Shown: positions 1-13,500, counted from the first letter of the stretch. The stretch is DNA of 64,000 nt from Ancylostoma caninum (GCA_037903475.1 JBAJFG010000109.1:310001-374000), one strand, 5' to 3'. Notes: generated by a model not told the origin, from the letters alone. Program-made: numbers and translations.

Positions 1-2264
1 GTGATTTTTTCAATAAAAATCCAGGAAATGGCAGCCGCCCAGATGTTTTTCTCTTCATGTTACGCAGTATTTATTTGCCTGGTCTCTAATTGCTTTCTGT
101 GATATTTGATAGTCTGAGCGCGTATGAAAGCACTGGTTTGCCATCTCAGCATGGCCTACTAGTTGAGAGGGCCAGGCTGAGAAGCTGTATTCACCCAGAC
201 GATAATGGGCTAGGACTCTGAAACCATTTTTATCCACTTTCTCTTCCTTCGGAAGCTATTACTAGCATTTTCTTTTTCATAGAAATAATTGGGAAATGGC
301 CGGAAATATCAAATTCCCCCCTCAATTTTGATTTAATCTCCTTACCGGCTTTGGTTTTCCCTTTTGATGCCGTTTCGTCCTTCTCCTTAGAACACAGCTG
401 CCTACAAACTAATTTCCTTGCTAGATTATAGTGGTCATTTTTTCCAGACTTGAATATGTCGCTGAGAGGCTGTGTCCATGTTTTCATCCTCATTCTCCCT
501 TTTGAAGCTATGACCAATCTTTTGTTCCATAGAATCTGAGGTTATCATGTCTGTTATGACTTGAAATATTCTACGATTTCCCATTATTTTTACTGAAACA
601 ACTCTATCTCTTATTCCAAAGTTCGTCGCGATCGCAAGGGTTATGATTCATGAACGCCTAATCAAGCAATACCAGGCTGACTGACCAACTTTTGTGTCCT
701 GCGTCTCCTAACATTATATAGATTCTAAAGGATAACTAGTCGCGTTAATCATTGGTCTGTGGGGTAATGTTTCACGAACCTCAGCCCAGAATCGTTGAGA
801 GCGAATTACTGTGAGTTTTGAGCGAACAACTCCAAGGATCCCGATCCTCTGATTCTAACCTTTAAGCTGGATCGGAAGTCTTGCACCAACATTCATTCTT
901 CGATCCAGAATTTCTTGTTCTTGAATTGAAATTTTTTCGACGGTAGAATGTGGTACAATATCTTACTGCTTTCTAACTATGAAAACTGGCAGACACCGTT
1001 ACATCCGTAAATAATAATTTTATGATAATTTGGAAGAAATGTAAAATTTGGTGCAAAACTTTCGGACCACCCTAATACATGAGATTTGTTTTTGATTTCG
1101 AATTGTCCTATTAGATTGTAGTCACTGCAGCTTTTAGAGAAAATACCATATTTCCTGTAAGTTTGAGCTAAGCTAACTAACTTTGAATTAAACAAACTCT
1201 TATATTGTGATTTGGAGTGAAGGGCTTGAAATTTTTCTGCCGGTTGGTTCAAATTTGATTTGGCCGACATACAGTGGTTATGACGATTTCAGACTGATCT
1301 TGGGGCAAGGATAAGAAACGGTGCTATATGATGGGTCGATACCCAACAAAGATGCTAATGTTGTGCAGTGCTACGTCGTTGCCTTCAGTGAAAATTGTGT
1401 TATCTTCTACTAACTTCAGATTTACCAAGATCCAAGTTGCATTATATGTACATACACATCCTTCTGGGACATCCTGTATAGACTACTTTCATCTAATCTT
1501 TGCTTACTGGCAGATTTTGCAGAATTTTCTCAGCTGTTTATTACGGGGGAGAAGACGTTTCCATAGTACATTTCGATTGGAAGGTTTTGCACACGAAATG
1601 TCCAGATGTCGAGATCCTTGATGGCTTCCCGAAGGGCAACAGCTCATCAGGAAATTCAGAAAAAAAGGTTCACAGCTGAACTAAAAGGTGGTAGATTTCA
1701 CCTAAGAATCTCGTCACGAAAACGGAAGGAAGCGGATGTTCAGAGTACAGCTAATTTTGCAAAGTACAGCTAATTTTGAAAACTTGACCATTCTGGATCA
1801 GCGGAGAGGCCAGGACATTCAAAGGAACGTTCATGGGTCCCGCTACAGGGAGAAAATTGCCCCCCCCCCCCCTCCAATTGCGGTGAGAAGTCCTTCACTC
1901 TTGCTTACGCAAAGCTCTGCATTAAAAGTGCATAGAGATATTCGAGTACGTCACTAGGCTCTGAATTGAATACCTCATTAGTGTTGCGCCTTGCTCATCC
2001 ACTCTACAGTTCGAATCCACTACTTCGGTCTTTGATTGAATCTTTGATTTCTTTTAATTAATCCTTGATTAATTCATGTTCCTTTTACTCTGTCATAGGT
2101 TGGGACAATTTTCAGTACATCATAGATATTGGATCAGTGTGCATGACCTGATTATGGGGTGTAGAACGCTATACCTGGGAATGGAGGTGCAGACGAGCTC
2201 TTACTGGTCTATTCACCTAATTGGCAAATTCGTAGACTTGATAGGGCTGCGCAATCCAGCCATA
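1..2264. other. Intergenic DNA, no gene recognised
   Basis: Only short open frames (under about 100 codons) occur on either strand, and none shows a recognisable domain or a consistent exon series. A run of about 13 C lies near 1860-1872. Exons of a multi-exon gene too short to recognise cannot be excluded. Confidence 0.5.
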
Positions 2265-2948
2265 ATGTTCTAAGTTTCCGCCCGTTTTCAAGCAAAATTA
2301 AATCTTTATTGAAAAAAAAACAAAGCAGATCATCAACCGAAGTATTGGACATCGTTTACTATAACGTTTTCCTATCTTTCTGGGAGAAGGCGGACTACGC
2401 AGCGGTAGAAAGCCTCGTCCTCCTACTCGATCCTTTTCTTCACCCATCTTTCGACATCTTCAAAAGATTGGAAGCGCTGCTCGGAAACCCTGTTGGACTG
2501 AAACGAACGGTAGTCTGACGGGGTACAGTCTGGTGAATAAGCCGTACGAGGTAGCACATCCCGGCGAACTGCTTCAATGTTTCCTTGACGGCTTTTGTCA
2601 CATGCGCCAAAAAGGCACTACTCAACATTGAGGGCCCAGAATTTTTGAACAAATTTTTTTCCACCGAAACTTTGTACAGGGGATCGTTTGTGTTGCTGAA
2701 CACGAATATCATGTCTATTTTGTACCGTAACCCCGTTTTTGTTGGGTTACGGTAGAGTTACTGTTGCAAAAAGTGCCTATTTGGCTCAAATTCGACATGA
2801 TTATCACTGTAAAACGCAACGATTTTGATGCAAATTAAAACAAATGTGTAATGAATATTGTTGACAGATGTCAAAGCAAAAAAACTAAGCAGAGTTTACA
2901 AAGCATTTGCAAGGATAACTCATTGCGGAAACTTTTTCACATACCTAA
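2265..2948 (-). mobile_element. Internally deleted mariner-type element, copy B1
   Basis: On the minus strand this stretch encodes broken pieces of the C-terminal part of a mariner-like transposase: a 'VKETLKQFAG' segment, a 'PTGFPSSASN' segment and, in another frame, 'LLPER' close to the end. The outer end reads TTAGGTATGTGAAAAAG on the minus strand and matches the inverted outer end of copy B2 near 57580-57597, so these are probably the terminal repeats. At about 680 bp it is half of a normal mariner. Copy B2 has the same internal structure, so this is a non-autonomous deletion family. No TA duplication is preserved at the ends. Confidence 0.6.
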
Positions 2949-3537
2949 CACATTCATTTGATCCATTGTTCAATGTTCCCTATGCAACTTCATGTGTCCA
3001 TACCTGCTTCGCTACTAACTCGAATCCACCTCTTCTGTCCGAGAACCTGACTGAATGTTTTCCTTTGTGTGAGTTGAGTAAAGTTTTGCCTTCGCCCCTT
3101 TTGAATTCCACGCAAATACGTACGTACACATGTGATTGCATCTGAAGCATTTCTCAATATTTTTCTGTACATTCAAGGTAGAATAGGAGCGTATAATGAG
3201 TGCCAAAGTTGCAAGAACAAATCTGCTTAACTCTTTGGAAGAGGAATCAGATAACTTTGAGCTATTGCGATTAAAAAATAAACAAGTGAATTTAATGAAT
3301 GAGATTTCTCTAATCTTTCTATCTGTCTTTAAGTATGCACCAGAATAAACAGAATCTGACTCAATGTATTCACATCAAGGGTACTTGCGGATAAAGGAGA
3401 TCTAGGATGACTAAAAAGACGAGATCTTCAGAGATTTGGGGTTAGAGTTGTACGAAAAACCTAAAGACTTATTTGTGAAGGATATAAAGGTTCAACAGTG
3501 TTCTGATCAAGTGAAAATATTAGTTACTACGCTGCTG

Positions 3538-3643
3538 TTGCGACGAATCCTTCTCCCCCTTCTCCTCCTTTTCCTCCTTCTTCTTCTCCTCCTCCTCCTC
3601 GTTCTCCTCGTTTTTCTCGTTCTCCTCCTCCCCCTCCATCCAA
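3538..3643. repeat. Polypyrimidine (CTC/CTT) tract
   Basis: Almost uninterrupted CTC, CTT and TCC triplets on the + strand over about 100 bp. It produces leucine-rich and glutamate/glycine-rich open frames on the two strands, which are repeat artefacts. Confidence 0.85.
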
Positions 3644-4862
3644 CGGTTTCCACGAAGGAACACTTCTACTTCTCCCGTCTAACCCATCTCGTGTTTTTAA
3701 CGATTTCAATCCGAAGAGAATTGACCAGTACACTCAAGAAAGACAAAGAATATTCGCTTGTCATGAGCTCTACAACGGTTTTTGCATGCCATTTCACTAA
3801 TTCGATGTTATTTACAGTCTGGAGCGGCCAATTCCATCTAATTTATTGAAATCTTTTTAGGAAGGATCACCCACTACGCCTAAGTGGATGCCTGTGGCAG
3901 CCATGTTTTCCCAGATTTCGTCAACAATCTCTGCTCCTCCATTGGAATAGCGCTAGCTGATTCATATGCACAGCTTTGCTCTAGCTGTGGAGAACTATTC
4001 AACATTTCCCAAGCTTGATGTGCAGTAAATTATCCTGCAAACGCCTGTCAATTCCCGTCGGCATTATCTGATGCTTGCAAAATATGCCCCATTTCCTGTA
4101 CTCAAATCCCATGTGAAAAATGCTCCCATACATGCGTTTCTTCTTAAAAACTACTAACTTTTTTTATTTTGAGACAGTTGTTCACGGCCTGGATGCACGG
4201 ATGAATATATAATTGAAACTACACAGAATGAACGAGTTAGCGATGGGTAAATTTGTGGAGGTGTCAACATGTTTACCCTGGGTAATACTAATGATGCTCG
4301 GCGGGATTAGGGTGTGACACTCACTGAGTCTGCCTCTCCACATCTGCAGCTCTGCAACGTAGAAAAACAACCACAAAAGAGTTCGAAGGAAGTGACTTCA
4401 GCAATCACCCGCACACACAGCATGCATTTAGGCCAAGGGATTCCAGAACGTGTAGGCTTGACTGTGGCAGTTATTGCTCACCTTCTCTGGCAGTTGCACA
4501 GCTCGACCGCAGGTCGAACAGCGTAAGACATTGGGAAAGCCCGGAGCCATCTTCCTTCCCACTTGCTGCCATCCTTCCTAAATTGCCGCTGGAAGGAGGA
4601 AAATTTTAGCAACAAATGAGCAGAGGGTGGTGCCAATTGGGGAAGATGACATTAAGCTTTGAGCCTCCCGAACGTATTACGCTTTTGAAGCTGCACTCCT
4701 GCTGCGAAATTTCTAGACATAGTAATTCGCACGAGCTTGAACTTGGGTATGATTCAGGAAGATTATCTCGCATTGATGTGTCACTGATATACTTACACTG
4801 CAGAGTTTGGTTGTACTTATAACAAAAAACTTTAAGTTCGATAGACTAGGAGGCAGAGACGC

Positions 4863-4876
4863 ACAGACAGACAGGC

Positions 4877-4908
<32 letters not shown>

Positions 4909-4925
4909 GAACAAACAAACAAACG
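4863..4925. repeat. ACAG/ACAA tetranucleotide microsatellite
   Basis: About ten units of the tetramer ACAG are followed by ACAA units, with one or two interruptions. This is a simple-sequence repeat with no gene content. Confidence 0.9.
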
Positions 4926-6663
4926 GACATACACACACTATCGCCACGACATTCGTTTTGTGCAAATGCTTAACGTAAAAAGTACCGCTATACTTTACGA
5001 CTGATGCATCCATCCACGTCATTCAATCCAGCCACAAATCATCGTTGTCTCTGGTTGTGTATGATTTGTCATGGGCCTTTTAGGTGGAGCGCGTCTATAT
5101 TTGGACATCCATCCTTGTTTTGCAATTTCTGCTTCAGTTATTTAGTAGCATGCCTTGCAATTTTTGAAATTGCTGGCTGCCACAGTGGGCAACGGAAATT
5201 TCTCTAAAAATTATTTCCGTTCTGCAAATGGCTGCAGTCTATATATGTATGCTTTCTGCTGTTCTGGACCACGGAGGCTTTATTTTGATATAGAGCAATT
5301 TATGCGGGAAGCGTCCCTGCGTCAGTTGCGCGACTGATGAAAAGGAAGTGCTGTAATGAAGGTTTGTAGACAAGTTTCCATGATTAACTGTGATTGTAGT
5401 AAAGGCGCCATAGCTCACTGCTAATTTATCGTTATGGGGAAGACTGTTCCGGTTCAAACCTGCTTACCACTGTGGCCTGTACGGCTGATCTGGAGTGAGA
5501 ACGGTGACATCAGTATGATAAGTGGACGCGGAGACAACCACAGTGCCAAAACGCAGCAAGTGCAGCGCGGCACCTGGTACGGAAGCACTAGGTTCTCCTT
5601 AATGTAGTTTCTCTAGGTTTCTAGAAACAAATTTCCTCACGAAGTTTTTGCAAGCAAATATGTATGTATCTAGGGCTTAGGTGATTTCGTGAAATTCAGC
5701 GACGCTGCGAAGTCGAAAGCGCCATTAAAGGAGCAGTATGCGTTAGATCCTCGCATCTCCCTAGATGCTACTTACTATCTGGGGAACTGTTCAAGGTCAA
5801 CACTTGCCACAGAATAGGATGAGACTCTCTGCTAGGAAAATAATTTTCTCTTTCTTTATTATGACCCGTTTCGCATACATCATTTGCAAAGTAACTCTCA
5901 TCTACGAACCGGAAACCCTACTCATGCTAGTCGCCTCTCTCAGCAAACGACATCATTTCTAGAGCCTGGCTTTAAATTCTTCGGAGCCACCGAACATGAC
6001 AACTCAGTTGAAAAATTGCACCCATACTGCCACAGCGCGCCAAAAAAGGCCATGTTCCAAAGGAAGAGTGCTCATTAGCGACGCGAGCATCCCCAAGTGC
6101 TGCGTTTTTTTCGATTCCATTAAAAATAACGAGATGGGTCGTCTTGTTCGTCATTAATATTGGTCCAGCTGGTTCATCGTCCAAAGACAAGGCTTCCTTG
6201 GGGAAAAGATGCCTGGAAACGCATGTGAAGTTCCCCGTGCTGAAGTGAATGTCATTCTTTTTGACGCCGGCCTTTGCATCTTGGTACGTTAATTGTGCTA
6301 GAGTACAATCTATTTATAGGCGAATACATATCAAATACAAAGAGAATGCAATCTTTCTACTTCTGGACGATGCAAAATCTTTATTCTATGCACTTGCAGG
6401 ATGTATCTACCATAGCATTTCTTTAAATGGAATCAAATTTAAATTTCTTTAAATCTTTATGTACGTGTTCTCTGTAGTTATTTCTTTTTTTCTTTATGTC
6501 TTTTCTTTATGTCTTTACGAGATTACGTATATTACGCCTTGAAAAAAGTCTAGAACTACGACCACATTCTGGAAATCACCTCAGATATCTGCCAACAATA
6601 CCTTTGAATATGCCGAACTATGATTTTGATAGGATCTGGAACTTTGAACCTGCTATCACTATC

Positions 6664-6840
6664 AAATGTGGAGTATAGCACCTGTTTCGCCGCCACTGGT
6701 GACTTCAACAGCGTTACCTATCGATTGTGAACTTGAGCGATCGTCGCTTCGGAACTGATATAGGCGATCGGCCGCAGAACTAGTCAGCGACGACGACGTA
6801 GGGTGCTATACTCGACGCGGAGTATCGCGGCAGCCGAAGA
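6664..6840. mobile_element. Diverged palindromic-end MITE
   Basis: The right end (about 6808-6838) reads GGTGCTATACTC, then GACGCG, then GAGTATCGCGGC. The left end has GGAGTATAGCACC in inverted order. Similar terminal palindromes occur at 38148-38468 and in part at 24603-24640. The interior shares a TATCGATTGTG motif with the 38-kb copy. It is a short non-coding inverted-repeat element, about 170 bp and strongly diverged. Confidence 0.5.
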
Positions 6841-8631
6841 AAACGGGCTCAGTCGTAGTGCTGAAATTTGAGAGACGCATAGATTCAAAAAAATAATCAA
6901 GCGGCAGAAAAGATGCAATGAATGCAGGGGTAGTGGAAAGTAAAGTAACCTTATCAAGGCAAACTTCCTCGGCAAGGGAGCTCAATGACGAAAACACGGA
7001 AGTAATCTGGAGCAGTGAGTCCACAATACTCCACATGCTAACACGCTTGATGTGTTGTTGTTTTATGTCTTGATTCAATCAAATATGGTTAGAAAATTGA
7101 ATTGAGTAGAGGTGTTCACACTTTTGTTTTCTGCAGTAACATACTAGAAGCAGGAGGAGGAGGCTACAGAGCAGCCGCGCAACGTACCGGAAATCACATA
7201 GCCACCCTGTTTCTATGCTTTCTGCCTGGAAGTTGTATTTAGCATGACTTCACTGCAGAGCTTCCGCTTTCGTTTGTTTCAGTGTATCCGTGACGATCTG
7301 GCGGGTTGGAACGAAAAAAATCACCTACTTCCTTGTTTGACCGGTGATTAATGTTAGCGTGCGACTTATATGTGATGTTCCTTTTTCGTAAACAGAACTT
7401 TTCCACCCTTACCTTCAAACCCTTACAACCCAAGTACCCCGAACAGGAATAAGGAGGCAGAATCAGATCTGATCCTCTACAGGGTACGATTTCCACATTT
7501 CAGACAAAGACTGCGTATGGCGTAACCAACGGACGCACCCTTTTTGAATCACACCCATCAAATTCAAGAAATTCTGGGTCTGTTTCTATTCTCTGTCTCT
7601 ATTTGAGGAAATCATTGTTGTACTGTCATACAGATCGTAAGAATCTGCCGAGGTTAGGGCGCTCGGGCGTGAACGGGGCCAGACAGGCAGGTGACTGGGT
7701 AATCGTATGGTGATCGGTGGTCGTTCCTCTTTCACTACCACAGGAAAGTCACTATCATTTTATCCCAATATGTTGTTTTATGAATATTTCTATTCATGAG
7801 GCATTTCTACAGTCTATAATATTTGTGAAGCAAGCATGCGCACTCCTTACACTTGACAAATCCACAGAATCAACATGAGGACTATGCTCATGGGAGGCTT
7901 CCTGGAGATCTGTCGTAAATTGCTGTTCTCATCATGACCCACGTAAATAGCGCGGAAATAGCTTTGGATAGACAGTTTTCCACGCGATTTGGAGCAAAAT
8001 TCTGGTTCGAAATCTTAGCTGAACCCTGTATTCCTGCCAGCTGAAGGCATGGAAACGAGTGCAACATCTCTCATCATTTGATATTTGTCATGGAGTTCTT
8101 CCGTTATTGCTGTCTATGCATACACCTCTATCTCTCCATCAGTTGTTCTTCTCGATGCATTTGCAGATGAGCTCAATAAGTACTTCCGGCAGTCACACGA
8201 CGGAGAAGATTAAACCAGTTAAGGGACTGTAATTGCTAGTCTTTCAAGCGTAAAGCGCTTCGACTTATTATCTTTTGTTGTCTTCTGCTCGAAAAAAGAC
8301 ATGTAATGCTTTTAGCGATATTGAGCTGCATTCTCTTACTCTACATGTTATTCTTAGCTTTGTAACTTCTCAGCGTGACTTGTCGAACAACACTCAGGTG
8401 GCTTTTTTATTATTGCGAAGTTCTTTTATGTACTTAAGACCTTTCGAGCGTTCAATGTTATTTTTTGTTTCATTTGTCTGGATCTTAAAAACAGTAACCT
8501 AAATTGGACCACAATCATGCGTACGCGCCTCAGTGTCTGTCTGGACAGAAGAAAATGTGGTGATGTAAGTGAAATGTGTGGATGCGTAGACCATAAGAGT
8601 GCAGTGTCACACTGGGTGTAGCGCTTGCTGA

Positions 8632-9776
8632 AAATATGAATGAAACTTGTGCTGTAATCTCTGATGACGTCTTCTTCTGCACACGAAAAAGATGCCAGCG
8701 AAGTACATTTATATTGAATATGTATACAGAATGTGCAAGCACTTGAAGCTATGAATTATAGAAATTGAAAAAGATTAAATAGGTTGCGAAAAATTGAGTA
8801 CATATGTAGTTTACGGAATTCCAGTAGTCATCCATGTTTTTCCTAGAAAAAGTCGCAAAGCATCCATGACAGCAACTCGACTGGCGTCCCCCCCCCTAAA
8901 CGAGAAGCGCTGCATTGTGGAAGTAGGTGCTCATTCAGTGATAGAAACGAGCACTCAAGCAGAATTCTTACCGTAGCAGGATTGACGCTACAAAATGGTC
9001 ACCAGACAAAGTTTTGTACTGGCTGAATTTGTACACGCTAAAAGTAGCCATACAAGGCAAATAAAATTTTATTAAAGGCAGAGGGCCACCTCGTTCTGCC
9101 TGTTGGATTTACCAAAAAATTCTAGACCTTCTCATCATGTTGATCCCTGGGATGTACATCAACAGGCACAAAAGCGACGAAATCCCCATTTTTGAAAGGC
9201 ACGAACTGGATAAAAATTTGGAGCCCGGAGGCGGATCGCTCCAAGCAGTGCTGGCTGCCTGCCACGGCTGTCGCGTCGGTCAACGAGTCTTGGCGTGTCC
9301 AATCGATAAGATCAACGGCTTCACATGTCAACTCGGGTTGGCAAACTGTTATAGACCCCGTCCTGGAAGACGGGTTTGTAGACCATTCTGAGAGAATTTA
9401 TGTATACCGTTGGAACCACCGCGCCGAGTAGATGCAGAATCTCCTGTTAGCTGAACTACGAAGATGAGGTGGACCCCTGCCTTTAAGGCTCATTATATCT
9501 CGTACTAATCTTATTTTCCTCCCCCGTGCTGCAGTCGTGGATGCTTTGCGAATTTTTCTAGGAAATGCATGTTTGATTCCTGGAATTTCGTAAACTATGT
9601 ACTCAATTTTTCGTAACCTATTTAATCTTTTTAAATTTCTACAATTCATAGCTTCACCTGCTTTCACATTCTGTATAAATATTCGATATTAGTGTACTTT
9701 GCTGTCGTCTTTTTTGTTCACCGAAAAAGACGTCATCAGAGATTACAGCACAAATTTCACTCATATTTTCACAGGA
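8632..9776. mobile_element. Long inverted-repeat (foldback) element
   Basis: The arms at about 8632-8900 and 9515-9776 are inverted copies. Matching blocks include TGAAAATATGAATGAAA, the GCTGTAATCTCTGATGACGTC block, the AAAAATTGAGTACAT block and a CCTAGAAAAAG..GCAAAGCATCCA block. The central part is occupied by a separate TTAA-flanked insert (9076-9482). No transposase is visible, so this is probably non-autonomous. Family not recognised. Confidence 0.6.
9076..9482. mobile_element. TTAA-flanked short element inside the foldback
   Basis: It is flanked on both sides by TTAA (9072-9075 and 9483-9486). Its ends are imperfect inverted repeats: AGGCAGAGGGCCACCTC on the left against AGGCAGGGGTCCACCTC read inward from the right. 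It is about 407 bp. A 69-codon minus-strand frame (9122-9331) is open but has no domain I recognise. TTAA target duplication is typical of piggyBac-like elements, but these termini are not the usual CCC type, so the class is uncertain. The 29043-33688 element shares the outermost AGGCAG and TTAA features. Confidence 0.55.
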
Positions 9777-10546
9777 TTTTAACGTTTAGATTGTTGGACA
9801 GAGTTCGACTCGAGAATAAAGATTGAGATCTGGATTTGCATTGACTTTGTGATAGAGAATGTTTGAGTATTCGTTGCTAGTGCAACTAGCCAATAGCCGC
9901 TTTGCTTGACTCCGCCCCTTTCACCCAAATGAGCGAGCCTCATTTATCAAAGAATCATGCCTAGAGGACCCTTTCATACCTATAGAAGGTTGCGATATCC
10001 ACTAGTCTTTCTCTACATTACTGAAATGAATGTGAAGGGCCTAGAGCTTGAGGTTTTGCACTTTCTTTTCCGAAATTCTTTGTATGTATAAGGTGTCACA
10101 TCCTCCCTCTTTTCAAACGCTATATTTTGGCGAAATATTGTCAAGCAGTCAGTGCATGCGGAAGTTACAAGAAATCTGTCTACTCCCGCTATGTATGTAC
10201 TTGAATTGTTATTCGCTGAATAAGTTCGATCTTACAATTAGTATTATATCATGATGTTACACAGTGGGTGATGGGCTAAGCAGCATAATATGAAATGATA
10301 TGATATACATAATACAAATCCATATTGTACCGTCAATGTAGCTATCCATCACGTCCGTTCTATGTCGGAAATAGCTCTCGCGATGGCTCCTCCTCCCATT
10401 TCCAGTTCACATTTTTTTCTGTTTCATGGTACCAGTCGTTTAGAACCTCTATCTTCTTCGCTTTCCGTAACAAATCTCTTTCTAACGTGGAGTTACTCGT
10501 AATTCGTCTTATGACGCGCATGGAATTCTCACTGTGTTACTTGCAG
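9777..10546. promoter_or_regulatory. Upstream region of the receptor gene
   Basis: This is the stretch between the foldback element and the first receptor exon. It holds no recognised gene. In nematodes the promoter and outron of a trans-spliced gene would lie here, but I see no specific element that fixes a transcription start. Confidence 0.25.
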
Positions 10547-10549
10547 AAT
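10541..10549 (+). promoter_or_regulatory. Probable SL trans-splice acceptor before the receptor ATG
   Basis: TTGCAG ends at 10546 and only three bases (AAT) separate it from the ATG at 10550. Acceptors a few bases upstream of the start codon are typical of nematode spliced-leader trans-splicing. A cis-spliced 5' UTR exon is the alternative. Confidence 0.5.
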
Positions 10550-13500
10550 ATGAATTTCACTGAAGATGAAGCTGTTGTCATAGAAGAAGACTACGATTGG
10601 TGGGAAGAACACTGTGCTATTATACCACCTGAACAGAGTCGGTGAGTATGTCAGACCTTGTTGGTCCTTACTTACTTATGAAGTTCCTCTTTTAACTGCG
10701 ATCAGAGTTTGACACGAACCAAGGACAAGATCAAGCTTCTTCCTGACCTTTCGAAAATCGAACCAAGGTTTTGGTGAATGAGCCAACAATTTGTGAAGCA
10801 ATGAGCGCAAGAGAAAAGCTGAAGAAATTGTTATTGAAGTTCAAAAAAGACTGCATCTCTTAGCTGTGATGCTCTCTACAAAGCCATTCCACTGCTTCTT
10901 GAACAGAAGATAACGTTAGGGATGAAGTGGCTGCACTTTGTTGGATTTTCAAGAGCTTTCTTCAGGTTTCATAGACATTCGCGGTTTTTTTGGAACAGCA
11001 ATTCGTCTACATTTTTTTAGAACACTTTTTGTCATACAGAAATATCCGAGGATAGTGCCAAATCACATTTCATTCAACCCATATATTCAATGGTTTCTGG
11101 AATTTCGTCAAGAGGATGTTGCCCATTTATAACTAAAATAGCCCCAGTACTGGTGAAGAGCGTTCGAGTACAATTAGCTAATAGTCGTTGACGTTAGAAG
11201 ACCACGAGAGGAGCCACCTCCGCCACGTTCCTTGTGCACTCTATGACGCCACGAAAAAAATTGGTAGGGGATCTTCTGTGAATTCACTTTCACGGGCGAG
11301 CACCATAATGAGCTAAATGGTCATTTGGCCGTTCATATGCACTGGGTGCAAAGGACCGAAATGACAAATCCACAAATTTCCCGCAGTGGATCTGGCTCCC
11401 TCTAAGGAGATGTAGTCTTCTCGTTCATAACAGTTGAAGAAATGAATGAACAGTTCTTGGATAAACACTTGGATTTGGCCGGCGAACGATTACCGGGTGT
11501 GGGAATTATGCAGTTAATTGTTTTCCAAGCACAGCTTCCATGAAATGTACAGGGTGACAACAAATTTTTTAGCCAAATGCAATAAATTGTAAGACTGGGA
11601 TCAGATGGGCTAGCACTCTGGAAATTTATCTCCGCTATGTAGAATTCATGCGTTTTAAGAACTCACTCTTGGATTTCGGATATCTCTTCTGGCTTTTCCG
11701 TAGAGTTGACAAAACCGTTGGCTACTGCAACGCACAAGCGCCGCAAGCTGATCGAGAATTTATGACAATGTTTTCTTGTTAGGTTTATGCTAGGGAAGCC
11801 GGTGTTTGAGCGAAAGTTAGCTCAACTTCTATGCTTTAGGGACTACAATTTAGAAATCCAGAGATCTCGCTTTCAAGGAACATGATACTTATCAAGCAAA
11901 TATGATGGTTTGTTGAAATCAGGGACTGAAGAGTGTGAAACAACTTTTTGTTGCTTTTTCTTTTGAAACTTGATGGAAAACATTTGTCAAAAGCCCACCT
12001 TATTTCTGTCAGAAGTGGCTCAAGCCCAAAAAATAATATGCCTCTCCGAGTTTCGCTCCCAACACTTTTGCCCTTTGTTTTGTGCATTCTAGTAGAAAAA
12101 AAGTGGTGGTGGCAGTCATTGATCATTCTCAGTCAATAAAGCATGTGCACGCACGGATCTCCCTAGGACAGAAAGCTTATACCCTCTTCAATATTGGGCA
12201 GAAAATTGGTGATTTGAAGAGCCAATTAAAAGAAGCTCTTGGACAAGATGTCGCGGAAACTCTTCTTGCGACCATTTCCATCTCTACCTGGTTTCATGTT
12301 TGCAGATCATACAAGTTTCAAATAGGGCTATGGGATATGAGTTTTTGCATTTGTGTTCGAGACATTTGGATTGTCAACGCGGATGCAAAGTTATGGATTT
12401 CCTGACAAAGCGCAAGAAATTATTGCAATAAAATTTTTAGCCAAAGACTTTGTTGTCACCCTGTATACATTGGCTTTGCGCCCGAAATTTCTTCCATTTT
12501 TGGGAAGGATACATCATTGTAGTCTTTATTTATCCTTATTCTAATATTCACATATTTTTCGGTCAAGTTTTCAGAGTGGAAGCAGCTCTTCTCTCACCAT
12601 ATGTTCTTAAAATGAAACAGTCGTACATACATACACACCAGTGGCGGACGCAGGAGGGGGGGGGGGCCGGGGGGGGGGCGCCCCCCCGAGAATGGGTCGC
12701 CAAATTTTCGAAATTACTTTACAATACAAATAAAAATCTTGTGTTAGTTTATTTTTAATTGTTTATTTTTATTATTATTTTTAATATATTTTTTATTTAT
12801 TGTTTATTATTATAATTAATATTATTATTAATTTTATTTTCCGTCTGGGTCCCCAAAACGGCGGAGACCCCACTTTTCTTCCCACGCCCCCCCCCCCCTC
12901 CCGCCCACTTTCTGCGTCCGCCACTGATACACACATATCGTGGACGGCAATGGCGGTGCCCCATCCACGGCCCCTAGAAGGACGCAACGCAACCGCGCCG
13001 CTCGCTCTGGGAACGGTATCGTCGGAGTGCTATTTCTAGGGTATTTCCTGCCCGATTTGCTCGAAAGTCCTTAAAATCGGGTGGAAATGCTGCTAGAAAT
13101 TGCATAATAGCAGCAGAATATATAGGTTACGGCGCGCGCGGCGCGGTTGCGTGACGTCCTTCTCGAGGCCACAGATGGGCCAGCGCCATTGACGTCCACT
13201 GTACGTACATTTGACTGCAAGTGATATTGGGTAAGATATTCCATCCATTCAAGAATTTTCCACGAGGATAAAAATCTCGCCTTCTAGTTTTTTGACCTTG
13301 ACCTGCTGGTTTAATTCGGTTCACTTCCTTGGAATTGGAATCCTAAAAGATGCTGATTCACTATTTCGTGGACATTGACTGCTCCAGCAGCCTTACACTG
13401 AAGAAGTGAACCACGAGTGGACTTGATGATATCTCTGCAAACTTTTGAACCCTCATTCAATGATCTTCCTCGAGATGCTCTTGTTAGCGCGAATTGTATT

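Larger units (their letters stand above)
2949..8631. other. Intergenic DNA without a recognised gene
   Basis: No open frame with a recognisable domain, no rRNA and no convincing tRNA was found. The stretch includes a polypyrimidine tract, an ACAG microsatellite and a small GC-rich MITE, listed separately. Short frames are scattered over both strands with no coherent splice structure. Confidence 0.45.

Noticed and set aside
4713..4934. Minus-strand frame with repeated VCLS units
   Set aside because: Product of the ACAG microsatellite.
5404..5470. tRNA-like sequence with a good B box (GGTTCAAACC)
   Set aside because: The acceptor and T stems do not pair and no cloverleaf forms; at most a SINE or tRNA relic.
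9122..9331. 69-codon minus-strand frame in the TTAA insert
   Set aside because: Open and codon-like in composition but without a recognised domain; too short to call as a gene.
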